Positions 34,081 to 42,581 of a stretch of 64,000 nt of DNA are shown in pieces. The DNA is from Streptomyces caniscabiei. GTDB taxonomy: Bacteria; Actinomycetota; Actinomycetes; Streptomycetales; Streptomycetaceae. The position numbers were made by a program, and so were the translations under genes. Location: assembly GCF_014930365.1 (NCBI RefSeq), contig NZ_JABXWI010000002.1:667841-731840 (forward strand), written 5' to 3'. Each line of letters starts with the position of its first letter. Position 1 is the first letter of the stretch. Below the pieces are notes generated by a model. The model was given only the letters and a program-made list of their open reading frames with translations. It was not told the DNA's origin and did not search any database.

Positions 34081-36041
34081 AGAACCGCCAGGACCGGCAG
34101 AATCGGCAGAATCGGCAGAATCGGCAGAATCGGCAGCCGAAGACCTACACCCGGCTCACCCATCCCCTCGTCCGCGACTCCCGCGACGAGCCCTTCCGGC
34201 AGGCGAGTTGGGAGGAGGCCCTGGACCGGGCCGCCCGCGGCATCGAGCTGGGCCGCGGCGCGTTCGGCCTGTTCTCCTGCGCCCGCGCCACCAACGAGAT
34301 GAACTACGTGGCGCAGAAGTTCGCTCGCGTGGTCATGGGCACCAACAACGTCGACTCCTGCAACCGCACCTGTCACGCGCCGAGCGTGGCCGGCCTGTCG
34401 GCCGCGTTCGGATCCGGCGGCGGCACGTCGTCCTACGAGGAGATCGAGCACACCGACGTCATCGTGATGTGGGGCTCCAACGCCCGCTTCGCGCACCCGA
34501 TCTTCTTCCAGCACGTGCTGAAGGGCATCCGGGGCGGTGCCCGGATGTACGCGGTCGACCCGAGGCGCACGTCCACCGCCGAGTGGGCGGAGAGCTGGCT
34601 GGGGCTGAACGTCGGCACCGACATCCCGATGGCCCACGCGATCGGCCGCGAGATCATCCACGCGGGCCTCGCCAACGAGGCGTTCATCGAGCGGGCCACC
34701 ACCGGCTTCGCGGAGTACCGGGCGCTCGTCGAGCCCTGGACGCTCTCCCTCGCGGAGAAAGTGACGGGCGTACCGGCCGCCGCCATAAGGGAGTTGGCGC
34801 ACGCGTACGCCCGCGCCGAGCGGGCCCAGCTGTGCTGGACGCTCGGCATCACCGAGCACCACAACGGCACCGACAACGTCCGCGCGCTGATCAACCTCTC
34901 CCTGCTGACCGGGCACGTGGGCCGCTACGCCTCCGGGTTGCAGCCGCTGCGCGGCCAGAACAACGTGCAGGGCGGCGGCGACATGGGCGCCATCCCCAAC
35001 CGGCTGCCCGGCTTCCAGGACATCCTCGACCCCGAGTCCCGGCTGAAGTTCGAGTCGGCGTGGGACACCGTCATCCAGCCGCACTACGGGCTGAACCTGA
35101 CGGAGATGTTCGAGGCCATGGAGGAGGGCTTCCTGAAGGCGGTGTACTGCATCGGGGAGAACCCGGCGCAGTCCGAGGCCGACAGCGAGCAGGCCGTCCG
35201 CCGCATGCGGGAGCTGGACTTCCTCGTCGTCCAGGACATCTTCCTCACGAAGACGGCCGAGCTGGCCGATGTCGTGCTGCCCGCGACCGCCGGGTGGGCG
35301 GAGACGGACGGCACGACCACCAACAGCGAACGCCGGGTCCAGCGGGTGCGCCGGGCGGTCACCCCGCCCGGGGAGGCCCGCGAGGACATCGACATCCTCT
35401 GCGACCTGGCCACACGGCTCGGGCACGAGTGGAAGTACGCCGACGCCGAGGCCGTCTGGAACGAGCTGCGGTCGGTGTCGCCGGACCACTACGGCATGAC
35501 GTACGAGCGGCTGGAGGAGCACCAGGGCATCCAGTGGCCCTGCCCGGACACCGACGGCGTCGAACCGAGCTATCTGCACGGGCGGTTGTGGGATCCCGAT
35601 CCGGCGAAACGGGGCAGGCTCGCGCCGTTCGGGATCGTGCGGCACGATCCGCCCGTGGACCTGACGGACGATCAGTTCCCTATCCGGCTCACCACCGGGC
35701 GGCGGCTCGACTCGTACAACACCGGTGTACAGAGCGGAGGTTACGCCTCCCCGCTGCGGCGCGGGGAGTACATCGAGCTGTGCCCGGAGGACGCGGAGCG
35801 CTACGGGGTCGTGGTGGGCGAGGAGGTCCAGGTCTCCTCGCGGCGCGGGTCGGTGACGGCGCCGGTGTGGATCGACATCGGGCTGCGGCCGGGCCTCGCC
35901 TTCATGACCATGCACTTTCCCGACGAGGTGGACACCAACCAGCTGACGATCGAGGCCAACTGCCCGATCGCGGGGACGGCGGAGTTCAAGGCGTCGGCGA
36001 TCCGGATCGAGAAGCTGCCCGTCGCGACCATCGTGAGGTGA
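34077..36041 (+). CDS. Formate dehydrogenase catalytic subunit lacking the amino-terminal Fe-S domain (split FdhA)
   Basis: This 654-residue molybdopterin oxidoreductase starts at GTG 34077. Residues 5-20 are an Arg-Gln-Asn tandem repeat, then ARATNEMNYVAQKF, NVDSCNRTCHAPSV (Cys99 occupies the catalytic position held by selenocysteine in E. coli FdhF), DVIVMWGSN, ITEHHNGTDNVRALINLSLLTGHVG and LRGQNNVQGGGDMG. Substrate Arg/His candidates are in TCHAPS and the carboxy-terminal RLTTGRRLDSYN and FMTMHFPDEVDTNQLT regions. The usual [4Fe-4S] CxxCxxxC module is absent; it is encoded at the end of the gene at 37877. The two proteins must assemble to make one catalytic subunit. Confidence 0.9.
   Translation: MKNRQDRQNRQNRQNRQNRQPKTYTRLTHPLVRDSRDEPFRQASWEEALDRAARGIELGRGAFGLFSCARATNEMNYVAQKFARVVMGTNNVDSCNRTCHAPSVAGLSAAFGSGGGTSSYEEIEHTDVIVMWGSNARFAHPIFFQHVLKGIRGGARMYAVDPRRTSTAEWAESWLGLNVGTDIPMAHAIGREIIHAGLANEAFIERATTGFAEYRALVEPWTLSLAEKVTGVPAAAIRELAHAYARAERAQLCWTLGITEHHNGTDNVRALINLSLLTGHVGRYASGLQPLRGQNNVQGGGDMGAIPNRLPGFQDILDPESRLKFESAWDTVIQPHYGLNLTEMFEAMEEGFLKAVYCIGENPAQSEADSEQAVRRMRELDFLVVQDIFLTKTAELADVVLPATAGWAETDGTTTNSERRVQRVRRAVTPPGEAREDIDILCDLATRLGHEWKYADAEAVWNELRSVSPDHYGMTYERLEEHQGIQWPCPDTDGVEPSYLHGRLWDPDPAKRGRLAPFGIVRHDPPVDLTDDQFPIRLTTGRRLDSYNTGVQSGGYASPLRRGEYIELCPEDAERYGVVVGEEVQVSSRRGSVTAPVWIDIGLRPGLAFMTMHFPDEVDTNQLTIEANCPIAGTAEFKASAIRIEKLPVATIVR
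34101..34136 (+). repeat. 9-bp tandem repeat in the split FdhA amino terminus
   Basis: Four exact copies of AATCGGCAG follow a one-change unit (34092-34100). They encode Asn-Arg-Gln repeats before the folded domain. A unit of three codons allows in-frame length change. Confidence 0.93.
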
Positions 36042-36047
36042 CACAGA

Positions 36048-37880
36048 GTGGACCTGCACTTCGGTGACAGCAAACCGACGGACGAGGAGAAGGCGGCGGT
36101 CGACGCGCTGCTCGGGCCGCCGGAGTCCTCCTGGGAGGGCGCGGCCCGCGATGAGATGCGAGCCGCCGATCTGCGGTGGGCGCGCGGCGGCCGGGAGGCC
36201 CGGGAGCGCCGTGACCTGCTGTTGCCGGGGCTGCACGCCCTCAACGACCGGATCGGCTGGATCAGCGACGGCGCGCTGGACTACCTCTGCCGACGGCTGA
36301 CCGTGCCGCCGGCGGAGGCGTACGGCGTGGCCACCTTCTACGCCATGTTCTCGGTCGAGCCGCGCCCCGCGACCGTGCTGCACGTCTGCACGGACCTGGC
36401 CTGCGCCGCCGCCGGGGCGGCCGACCTGTGCGGCGGGGTCGAGGCCCGCCTCGGCCTCGGCAGCGGGGTCAGCGTGCAGCGCGGCCCGTGCCTCGGGCTG
36501 TGCGAGCGGGCACCGGCCGCCCTCGCGATCAGGGCCGGGGACCCGGTGCGTACGGCGGTGGCGGCGCCCGCGACCGTGGAGAGGGCCGTCCTCGCGGCGA
36601 GCGCGCCCGACTCGGCGGAGGAGGAGCCGGCGGCGGCCATGGCGGTGCCCCAGGCCGGGGACCCCTCGCTGACCCTGCTGGGCCGGGTCGGCGTCGTCGA
36701 CCCGGCCTCGCTCGACGACTACCGGGCCCACGGCGGCTACACCGCACTGCGCCGGGCCTTCGAGCTCGGGCCCGCCGGCGTCATCCGCGAGGTCACCGAC
36801 TCGGGCCTGGTCGGGCGGGGCGGCGCCGCCTTCCCCACCGGCCGGAAATGGCAGGCCACGGCCTCCCAGCCGGACCACCCGCACTACCTCGTCTGCAACG
36901 CGGACGAATCCGAGCCGGGCACCTTCAAGGACCGCGTGCTCATGGAGGGCGACCCGTTCTCCCTGGTCGAGGCGATGACGATCGCGGCGTACGCGACCGG
37001 AGCGCACCAGGGCTACCTGTATCTGCGCGGCGAGTACCCTCGGGCCCTGCGCCGCCTGGAGCACGCCATCGCCCAGGCCCGCGCCCGGGGACTGCTCGGC
37101 GACGACGTCCTCGGGCAGGGCTATGCCTTCGACATCGAGATCCGCAGGGGCGCCGGCGCCTACATCTGCGGCGAGGAGACGGCCCTGTTCAACTCCATCG
37201 AGGGGTACCGGGGCGAGCCGCGCTCCAAGCCGCCGTTCCCGGTGGAGAAGGGCCTGTTCGGCAAGCCGACGGTGGAGAACAACGTCGAGACGCTGGTCAA
37301 CGTCCTGCCGATCCTGACGATGGGTGCGCCGGCGTACGCGGCGATCGGCACCGCCCGCTCCACCGGGCCCAAGCTGTTCTGCGTCTCCGGCAGCGTCGAC
37401 CGTCCCGGCATCTACGAACTGCCCTTCGGGGCGACCCTCGGCGAGCTGCTGACGCTCGCGGGGGTACGGGACCACCTCCGGGCCGTCCTCCTCGGCGGCG
37501 CCGCCGGTGGTTTCGTACGCCCCGACGAGCTGGACATCCCGCTCACCTTCGAGGGGACGCGGGAGGCGGGCACCACGCTCGGCTCGGGTGTCGTGATGGC
37601 CTTCGACGACACGGTCCCGCTGCCCCGGCTGCTGCTGCGGATCGCGGAGTTCTTCCGCGACGAGTCCTGCGGGCAGTGCGTGCCGTGCCGGGTCGGCACC
37701 GTACGGCAGGAGGAGGCGCTGCACCGGATCGCCGAGCGGACCGGGGCGGCGGCGGCCGGGGACATCGCCCTGCTCAGGGAGGTCGGCCGCGCCATGCGGG
37801 ACGCCTCCATCTGCGGTCTCGGGCAGACCGCGTGGAACGCCGTGGAATCCGCGATCGACCGTCTGGGGGCGTACGAATGA
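36048..37880 (+). CDS. Fused NuoE/NuoF-type diaphorase subunit of formate dehydrogenase
   Basis: This 610-residue protein joins two modules. Residues 40-165 are NuoE/FdhG-like thioredoxin-fold [2Fe-2S] with Cys114-x4-Cys119 and Cys148-x3-Cys152. Residues about 205-610 are NuoF/FdhB-like: GRGGAAFPTGRKWQ and CNADESEPGTFKDR (FMN/NAD site), GAGAYICGEETALFNSIEG and the [4Fe-4S] motif CGQCVPCRVGT. It passes electrons from the molybdenum subunit to NAD. It starts at GTG 36048, six bases after the upstream stop, and its stop overlaps the next ATG (ATGA). The fused arrangement is typical of soluble NAD-dependent formate dehydrogenases of actinobacteria. Confidence 0.91.
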   Translation: MDLHFGDSKPTDEEKAAVDALLGPPESSWEGAARDEMRAADLRWARGGREARERRDLLLPGLHALNDRIGWISDGALDYLCRRLTVPPAEAYGVATFYAMFSVEPRPATVLHVCTDLACAAAGAADLCGGVEARLGLGSGVSVQRGPCLGLCERAPAALAIRAGDPVRTAVAAPATVERAVLAASAPDSAEEEPAAAMAVPQAGDPSLTLLGRVGVVDPASLDDYRAHGGYTALRRAFELGPAGVIREVTDSGLVGRGGAAFPTGRKWQATASQPDHPHYLVCNADESEPGTFKDRVLMEGDPFSLVEAMTIAAYATGAHQGYLYLRGEYPRALRRLEHAIAQARARGLLGDDVLGQGYAFDIEIRRGAGAYICGEETALFNSIEGYRGEPRSKPPFPVEKGLFGKPTVENNVETLVNVLPILTMGAPAYAAIGTARSTGPKLFCVSGSVDRPGIYELPFGATLGELLTLAGVRDHLRAVLLGGAAGGFVRPDELDIPLTFEGTREAGTTLGSGVVMAFDDTVPLPRLLLRIAEFFRDESCGQCVPCRVGTVRQEEALHRIAERTGAAAAGDIALLREVGRAMRDASICGLGQTAWNAVESAIDRLGAYE

Positions 37881-38737
37881 CCGTGATCCCGCTGGGAGTG
37901 CCGCGCCGTCTGCTGGAGTTCACCCTCGACGGTGAGCCGGTGCGGGCGCCCGAGGGCTCGACGATCCTGGACGCCTGCCGGGCCGCCGGCAAGGACGTGC
38001 CCACCCTGTGCGAGGGCGACACCCTCACCCCGAAGAACGCCTGCCGGGTCTGTGTCGTCGAGGTCGAGGGCGCCAGGACCCTCGTCCCGGCGTGCTCCCG
38101 CAACGCCGAGCCCGGGATGGAGGTACGGACGGACACCGAGCGCGCCCGGCACAGCCGCAAGGTCGTCCTCGAACTCCTCGCGTCGTCGGTCGACCTCTCG
38201 ACGACCCCGAAGGTCGCGGCATGGATCAAGGAGTACGCGGCGAAACCGGACCGCTTCGGCCCGGACGCGGCCCGGCTGAACGAGGAGCCGAAGGTCGACA
38301 ACGAGCTCTACGTGCGGGACTACGACAAATGCATCCTGTGTTACAAGTGCGTGGACGCCTGTGGGGAGCAGTGGCAGAACACGTTCGCGATCTCCGTCGC
38401 GGGCCGGGGCTTCGACGCCCGGATCGCCGTGGAGCACGACGCCCCGCTCACCGACTCGGCCTGTGTGTACTGCGGCAACTGCATCGAGGTGTGCCCGACG
38501 GGCGCGCTGTCCTTCAAGTCGGAGTTCGACATGCGGGCGGCGGGCACCTGGGACGAGGCGGCGCAGACCGAGACGACCACGGTGTGCGCGTACTGCGGTG
38601 TGGGCTGCAACCTCACACTCCATGTGCAGGACAATGAGATCGTGAAGGTCACCTCGCCGCACGACAACCCGGTGACCCACGGCAACCTCTGCATCAAGGG
38701 CCGTTTCGGCTACCAGCACGTACAGAACCGGGACTGA
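37877..38737 (+). CDS. Fe-S subunit carrying the detached amino-terminal domains of FdhA
   Basis: This 286-residue protein carries four Fe-S sites in order. A plant-type [2Fe-2S] site uses Cys45, Cys56, Cys59 and Cys73. A His-Cys region and two ferredoxin-type [4Fe-4S] clusters follow ([11 protein letters not shown], Cys152/155/158/162; [11 protein letters not shown], Cys196/199/202/206). Last is the molybdopterin-enzyme [4Fe-4S] module CAYCGVGCN with Cys272 in LCIKGRFGY. In ordinary FdhA proteins these domains form the first ~270 residues and continue into the molybdopterin domain. Here the chain stops nine residues after GRFGY, exactly where FdhA at 34077 takes over. The gene follows the diaphorase with an ATGA overlap. 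Confidence 0.91.
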   Translation: MTVIPLGVPRRLLEFTLDGEPVRAPEGSTILDACRAAGKDVPTLCEGDTLTPKNACRVCVVEVEGARTLVPACSRNAEPGMEVRTDTERARHSRKVVLELLASSVDLSTTPKVAAWIKEYAAKPDRFGPDAARLNEEPKVDNELYVRDYDKCILCYKCVDACGEQWQNTFAISVAGRGFDARIAVEHDAPLTDSACVYCGNCIEVCPTGALSFKSEFDMRAAGTWDEAAQTETTTVCAYCGVGCNLTLHVQDNEIVKVTSPHDNPVTHGNLCIKGRFGYQHVQNRD

Positions 38738-38745
38738 GACACGAC

Positions 38746-39654
38746 ATGGGACGAGTCACGGAACGACGCAAGGTGATCCGCATCCGGGACGGCGCGGTCT
38801 CCACCCGCCCGGACACGCTCGTCGCCGAGGAACCGATGGAGATCCGGCTGAACGGCAAGCCGCTCGCGATCACCATGCGCACCCCGGGCGACGACTTCGC
38901 CCTGGCGGCGGGGTTCCTGGTCAGCGAAGGGGTGCTCGCCGAGCGGTCGGACCTCCAGAACATCGTCTACTGCGCGGGCGCGACGGGTGGGGGCACCTCC
39001 CGCTCGAGCGAAGCCGAGAGTGGGGGAGGCTCGAACACGTACAACGTGGTGGACGTGAGAACCGCGCCCGGGGTCGCCGTCCCCGACATCACCCTCGAAC
39101 GCAACGTCTACACGACCTCGTCCTGCGGGCTGTGCGGCAAGGCGTCCCTGGACGCCGTCCGGACGACGGCCCGGTGGGCCGTCGACGACACCCACGGGGG
39201 TGACGCTCCCCCGGTCCGGCTCGACCCCGACCTCCTCGCGGGCCTCCCCGACCGGCTCCGCGCGGCGCAGCGGGTCTTCGACCGGACCGGGGGTCTGCAC
39301 GCGGCGGCCCTGTTCAGCGAGGACGGCGAACTGCTCGACGTACGGGAGGACGTGGGCCGGCACAACGCCGTCGACAAGCTGGTGGGCCGCGCCCTGCAGA
39401 ACGGCGACCTGCCCCTGTCCCGGGCGGTGCTGCTGGTGTCCGGGCGGGCCTCGTTCGAGCTGGCGCAGAAGGCGGTGATGGCGGGGATCCCGGTGCTGGC
39501 GGCGGTGTCGGCGCCGTCGTCCCTCGCGGTGGACCTGGCGGCGGAGACCGGGTTGACCCTGGTGGGCTTCCTGCGGGGCGCCTCCATGAACGTGTACGCG
39601 GGCGAGCACCGTATCGCTCTGCGGGCCGCGGCCGGGGTCGACCAGAGCGGCTGA
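38746..39654 (+). CDS. fdhD: FdhD sulfurtransferase, formate dehydrogenase maturation
   Basis: This 302-residue protein is FdhD, which passes sulfur from cysteine desulfurase to the molybdenum cofactor of formate dehydrogenase. The catalytic CxxC is in [13 protein letters not shown]. Further landmarks are [62 protein letters not shown] and [11 protein letters not shown]. It follows the Fe-S subunit by eight bases and completes the operon. Residues about 81-96 (Gly/Ser/Glu-rich) are encoded by a palindromic Streptomyces-type intergenic repeat at 38987-39033 that has entered the gene in frame, between two strands of the amino-terminal domain. Confidence 0.93.
   Translation: MGRVTERRKVIRIRDGAVSTRPDTLVAEEPMEIRLNGKPLAITMRTPGDDFALAAGFLVSEGVLAERSDLQNIVYCAGATGGGTSRSSEAESGGGSNTYNVVDVRTAPGVAVPDITLERNVYTTSSCGLCGKASLDAVRTTARWAVDDTHGGDAPPVRLDPDLLAGLPDRLRAAQRVFDRTGGLHAAALFSEDGELLDVREDVGRHNAVDKLVGRALQNGDLPLSRAVLLVSGRASFELAQKAVMAGIPVLAAVSAPSSLAVDLAAETGLTLVGFLRGASMNVYAGEHRIALRAAAGVDQSG
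38987..39033 (+). repeat. Palindromic short repeat inserted in fdhD
   Basis: GGTGGGGGCACCTCCCGCTC followed by GAGCGAAGCCGAGAG and TGGGGGAGGC is the pattern of an abundant Streptomyces intergenic palindrome. CCTCCC pairs with GGGAGG, and CTCG with CGAG inside. It is normally found between genes; here it adds about 16 codons without a frameshift. Confidence 0.8.
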
Positions 39655-39781
39655 GCGGTGCCTCCGCGACACGGCGGCGGGGCCCCTTGCGGCGGGGAGC
39701 GCCCCCTGCGCCGCCGGGGGCTCCGCCTTTGCCCCCGTGTACGCGCCGTGGGGCTATCGGTTTCGTCGCCGGGTGCGGGTG

Positions 39782-40045
39782 GGTGGGGCTTCTCGCGCAG
39801 TTCCCCGCGCCCCTGAAAAGCAGGGGCTGCGCCCCGTGCTTTTCAGCCCCGTGGCCCCGTCGCCTTCCAGGCCCGCGAGGCCGCGGTCTTTCAGGCCCGC
39901 AGGGCCGTGGTTCTTCAGGCCCGCAGGGCCGTGGTTCTTCAGACCCGCAGGGCCGTGGTTCTTCAGACCCGCAGGGCCGTCGCCTTTCAGGCCCGCGGGG
40001 CCTGATGCTTTTAGGGGCGCGGGGAACTGCGCGAGAAGCCCCACC
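39782..40045. repeat. 38-bp inverted repeat enclosing a tandem array
   Basis: The arm at 39782-39820 and its inverse at 40008-40045 match at all positions except one deleted base. The arm sequence (GGGGCTTCTCGCGCAGTTCC and onward CCGCGCCCCTGAAAAG) is a common Streptomyces intergenic repeat. Just inside the left arm, CTGAAAAGCAGGGG (39813-39826) pairs with the GCCCCGTGCTTTTCAG region (to 39846), giving a second hairpin. Confidence 0.9.
39841..40008 (+). repeat. Seven 24-bp tandem repeats
   Basis: Exactly 168 nt are made of seven 24-nt units of the form TTTCAGGCCCGCAGGGCCGT-GGTT. Units start at 39841, 39865, 39889, 39913, 39937, 39961 and 39985. The central four are nearly identical and the outer ones degenerate. 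Each unit contains a small palindrome GGCCCGCAGGGCC. Confidence 0.93.
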
Positions 40046-40223
40046 GGGCCCGCGCCCGCCGACGCAACCGCACCCCCACCCCCTGACGCGAGACAACGCC
40101 CACCCACCCGCACGGTTCTTGTGAGGTCCCTGAACAGCCGTATCGAGCAGGACGCCGCGCGACGGGGCGAGATCCCGCTCCTGCCCATGGACCGGGTGGA
40201 CACGGCCCACTAACGTCCCTCCC

Positions 40224-41459
40224 GTGCCCGACGACGCGGGAGCGCGACAGCGGACGGGGGCCGGACCGGTCCTGATCCTGGCCCTGGTCCTGGCCCTCGC
40301 CGCCGTGCTGCTCACCGCCCTCCCGGACGACGACCGGGAGGGCGGCGTCGCCTGCACGGCCCGGACGGTCCGGGACTGGGCCCCGGAAACCTCCCTGACC
40401 GGCGAGTTCACCCGCTACGGCGACGACGCGACCCGCACCGACGACTGGACCGGCGGCGACGGCACCCACTCGGTGGCGCTCCCGGACGGCCGGGTGCTGT
40501 GGCTGTTCTCCGACACCTATCTGGGCCAAGTGCACCCGCCGCCCAACCCGGCGGGCGAGTCCGTCACCTGGCGGGACGTCTCGACGCCCCTGGTGCGCAA
40601 CTCGGCCGTGGTGATGTCCCCCTCTGGCCGGCTGGAGTCGACGCTCCCGGCGCCCGTCTTCCCGGACCCGGCCCCGCAGCGGTGGCGCTGGCCGGTGGCC
40701 GCCAGGGTCGAGCCCCGCTCCCCCGGCTCGGACGAGAAGGTCGTACGGGTGCTGTTGTGGACCCGTACGGCGGGCCGGTCGCCGTGGATCTACGGGGTGC
40801 CCACCGCGACCGAGGTCGCCACCCTGTCGCTGCCCGGTCTGCGGCTGGAGGGGATCACGACGGTGCTGGACCAGGCGGAGGTCGCCGATCCGGCGCGGCG
40901 GGTGCTGTTCGGGACGACGGCCGTGGACGTGGGCGAGTGGACGTACGTCTTCGGCGGCACCGACGCCCAGGCCGCCTCCCGGCCGTCCTCCCACGCCTAC
41001 GTGGCGCGGGTGCCGCGCGGCCGGCTCGGGGAGCCGGGGGCGTGGGAGTACTGGGACGGGAAACGGTGGGCGGTGCGAGGGCGGCCGGCGGCGGTGCTCG
41101 GGAACGGGGAAGACAAGGGGGTGGGCAGCGCCTTCACCGTCGTCCGGGACGGGCGCACCTATGTGCTGCTCACGATGGCCGCCGGGACGGCGGGGCTCAC
41201 GACCGTGACGGCGTACTGGGCGTGCTCCCCCGCCGGGCCCTGGCACGGGCCCACCGAGGGGTTCGACGCCCCGCTGCCGCGGAGCGGTGTCGCGGCGTAC
41301 AACCCGCAGGCGCACCGGGCGGTCGGCGACGGGCGGCTGGTGCTCAGCTACGACGTCAACTGGCTGGACGCCGACGCGGCGGCGGCGCAGCTGAACATCA
41401 CCCGGAACGCGTCCCTGTACCGACCGCGGTTCGTATCGCTTCGTCTTGCTGCTCCGTGA
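40224..41459 (+). CDS. DUF4185-like extracytoplasmic protein
   Basis: This 411-residue protein has a short cytoplasmic start and one hydrophobic helix (GPVLILALVLALAAVLLTAL, residues 14-33), which may be a membrane anchor or uncleaved signal. The rest is a five-bladed-propeller-like repeat: DGTHSVALPDGRVLWLFSDTYLGQV, RNSAVVMSPSGRLEST, LFGTTAVDVGEWTYVFGGTD, GVGSAFTVVRDGRTYVLLTM and GRLVLSYDVNWLD. The pattern matches DUF4185/glycosidase-like surface proteins. GTG 40224 has no clear Shine-Dalgarno, so the exact start is uncertain. Its 3' end overlaps the convergent transporter gene by 62 nt. It may act on or bind an extracellular glycan. Confidence 0.8.
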   Translation: MPDDAGARQRTGAGPVLILALVLALAAVLLTALPDDDREGGVACTARTVRDWAPETSLTGEFTRYGDDATRTDDWTGGDGTHSVALPDGRVLWLFSDTYLGQVHPPPNPAGESVTWRDVSTPLVRNSAVVMSPSGRLESTLPAPVFPDPAPQRWRWPVAARVEPRSPGSDEKVVRVLLWTRTAGRSPWIYGVPTATEVATLSLPGLRLEGITTVLDQAEVADPARRVLFGTTAVDVGEWTYVFGGTDAQAASRPSSHAYVARVPRGRLGEPGAWEYWDGKRWAVRGRPAAVLGNGEDKGVGSAFTVVRDGRTYVLLTMAAGTAGLTTVTAYWACSPAGPWHGPTEGFDAPLPRSGVAAYNPQAHRAVGDGRLVLSYDVNWLDADAAAAQLNITRNASLYRPRFVSLRLAAP

Positions 41460-42441
41460 CCGCCGGCTCCTCCACCGGGTCGTGGGCGCGGCGCTTGGCG
41501 ATGACCGCGCAGACCATGAGCTGCATCTGGTGGAAGAGCATCAGCGGCAGGACGGCGAGGGAGGCCTCGGGGCCGAACAGGACGCTCGCCATGGGCAGTC
41601 CGGAGGCGAGGGACTTCTTGGAGCCGGCGAACTGGATGGCGATCCGGTCCGCGCGGTCGAAGCGCAGGGCCTTGGCCCCGTACCAGGTGAGCAGCAGCAT
41701 CACGGCCAGCAGGGCCGCCTCGACCACGAGGAGTCCGGCGAGGCGCAGCGGGCTGACCTGGCTCCAGATGCCGCGCACCATGCCCTCGCTGAAGGCGACG
41801 TAGACGACGAGGAGGATGGAGCCCCGGTCGACGAGGCCGAGGATCCGCTTGTGCCGGGTGACGAAGCCGCCGATCCAGCGGCGCGCGAGCTGTCCCGCGA
41901 CGAACGGCACCAGCAGCTGGAGCACGATCTTCACCAGCGAGTCGGCGGAGAAGCCGCCCGCGCTGCCGCCCAGCAGGCTCGCCGCGAGCAGCGGGGTGAT
42001 CACGATGCCCGCGAGGGAGGAGAAGGAGCCCGCGCAGATCGCGGCGGGCACATTGCCCCGGGCCATCGAGGTGAAGGCGATGGAGGACTGGATCGTCGAC
42101 GGAACGAGGGTGAGGAAGAGCAGTCCGGTGGCGAGGGAGGGGCTCAGGATCACCGGTTCGAGGCCGCGGGCCGCGAGGCCCAGCAGGGGGAAGACGACGA
42201 ACGTGCAGGCGAGGACGGTGAGGTGGAGCCGCCAGTGCTTGAAGCCGTCGACGGCCTCGCGGGTGGAGAGCCGGGCGCCGTAGAGGAAGAAGAGGAAGGC
42301 GATCGCGGCCGTGGACGCCCCCGAGGCGACCTCGGCGGCCGTACCCCGCGCGGGGACGAGGGCGGCTACGCCCACCGTCCCGAGCAACAGCAGGATGTAC
42401 GGGTCGATCGGCATCCAGCTCGGCCACTTCAGGCGTTTCAC
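41398..42441 (-). CDS. SBF-like (bile acid:sodium symporter, PSE/Rch1-type) transporter
   Basis: This 347-residue membrane protein has ten hydrophobic segments of the SBF-like (DUF4137-type) family. The amino terminus MKRLKWPSWMPIDPYILLLL is followed by IAFLFFLYGARLSTREAVDGFKHWRLH, the conserved FTSMARGNVPAAICAGSFSSLAGIVITPLL, and IQFAGSKKSLASGLPMASVLF (the SKKSLATG-like signature). GTG 42441 follows GGAG. Relatives include plant and yeast Rch1/SLC10A7 proteins tied to calcium or steroid-like organic anion transport. It is divergent from a LysR gene, which may regulate it, and its 3' end overlaps the convergent DUF4185 gene. Confidence 0.88.
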   Translation of the reverse strand: MKRLKWPSWMPIDPYILLLLGTVGVAALVPARGTAAEVASGASTAAIAFLFFLYGARLSTREAVDGFKHWRLHLTVLACTFVVFPLLGLAARGLEPVILSPSLATGLLFLTLVPSTIQSSIAFTSMARGNVPAAICAGSFSSLAGIVITPLLAASLLGGSAGGFSADSLVKIVLQLLVPFVAGQLARRWIGGFVTRHKRILGLVDRGSILLVVYVAFSEGMVRGIWSQVSPLRLAGLLVVEAALLAVMLLLTWYGAKALRFDRADRIAIQFAGSKKSLASGLPMASVLFGPEASLAVLPLMLFHQMQLMVCAVIAKRRAHDPVEEPAVTEQQDEAIRTAVGTGTRSG

Positions 42442-42581
42442 GGTGCTCCACGTACTTTCGATGAGGGTGCGTCAGGGCCGGAAGGCCCCTCTCCATCGTC
42501 CTCGCCCGGCCCTTGATCGGGAATCCTTCATACCGCTCTGACTGTCATCACGTCGTGCGATGAGCGAGTAGGGTGGCGATC

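Larger units (their letters stand above)
39655..40223. other. Non-coding region dominated by a repeat element
   Basis: No gene is supported in this 569-nt stretch. It holds G/C-run hairpins at 39675-39730 (candidate terminator of the Fdh operon), the large inverted repeat with internal tandem array (39782-40045) and about 180 nt of ordinary sequence before the next gene. Long open frames across it merely follow the 24-bp periodicity. Confidence 0.75.

Noticed and set aside
33540..37724. Long minus-strand open frame of nearly 1400 codons across the Fdh operon
   Set aside because: Composition is Arg/Gly/Val-rich with no domain, and the opposite strand encodes unambiguous Fdh subunits in every region. 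It is an antisense shadow of high-GC codon use.
39841..40008. Tandem array as a possible CRISPR
   Set aside because: The units are contiguous without unique spacers and no cas gene is present.
39687..40213. Proteins with eight-residue repeats from the 24-bp array
   Set aside because: The 24-nt period gives open frames automatically; there is no good Shine-Dalgarno or fold, and the array sits in an inverted repeat.
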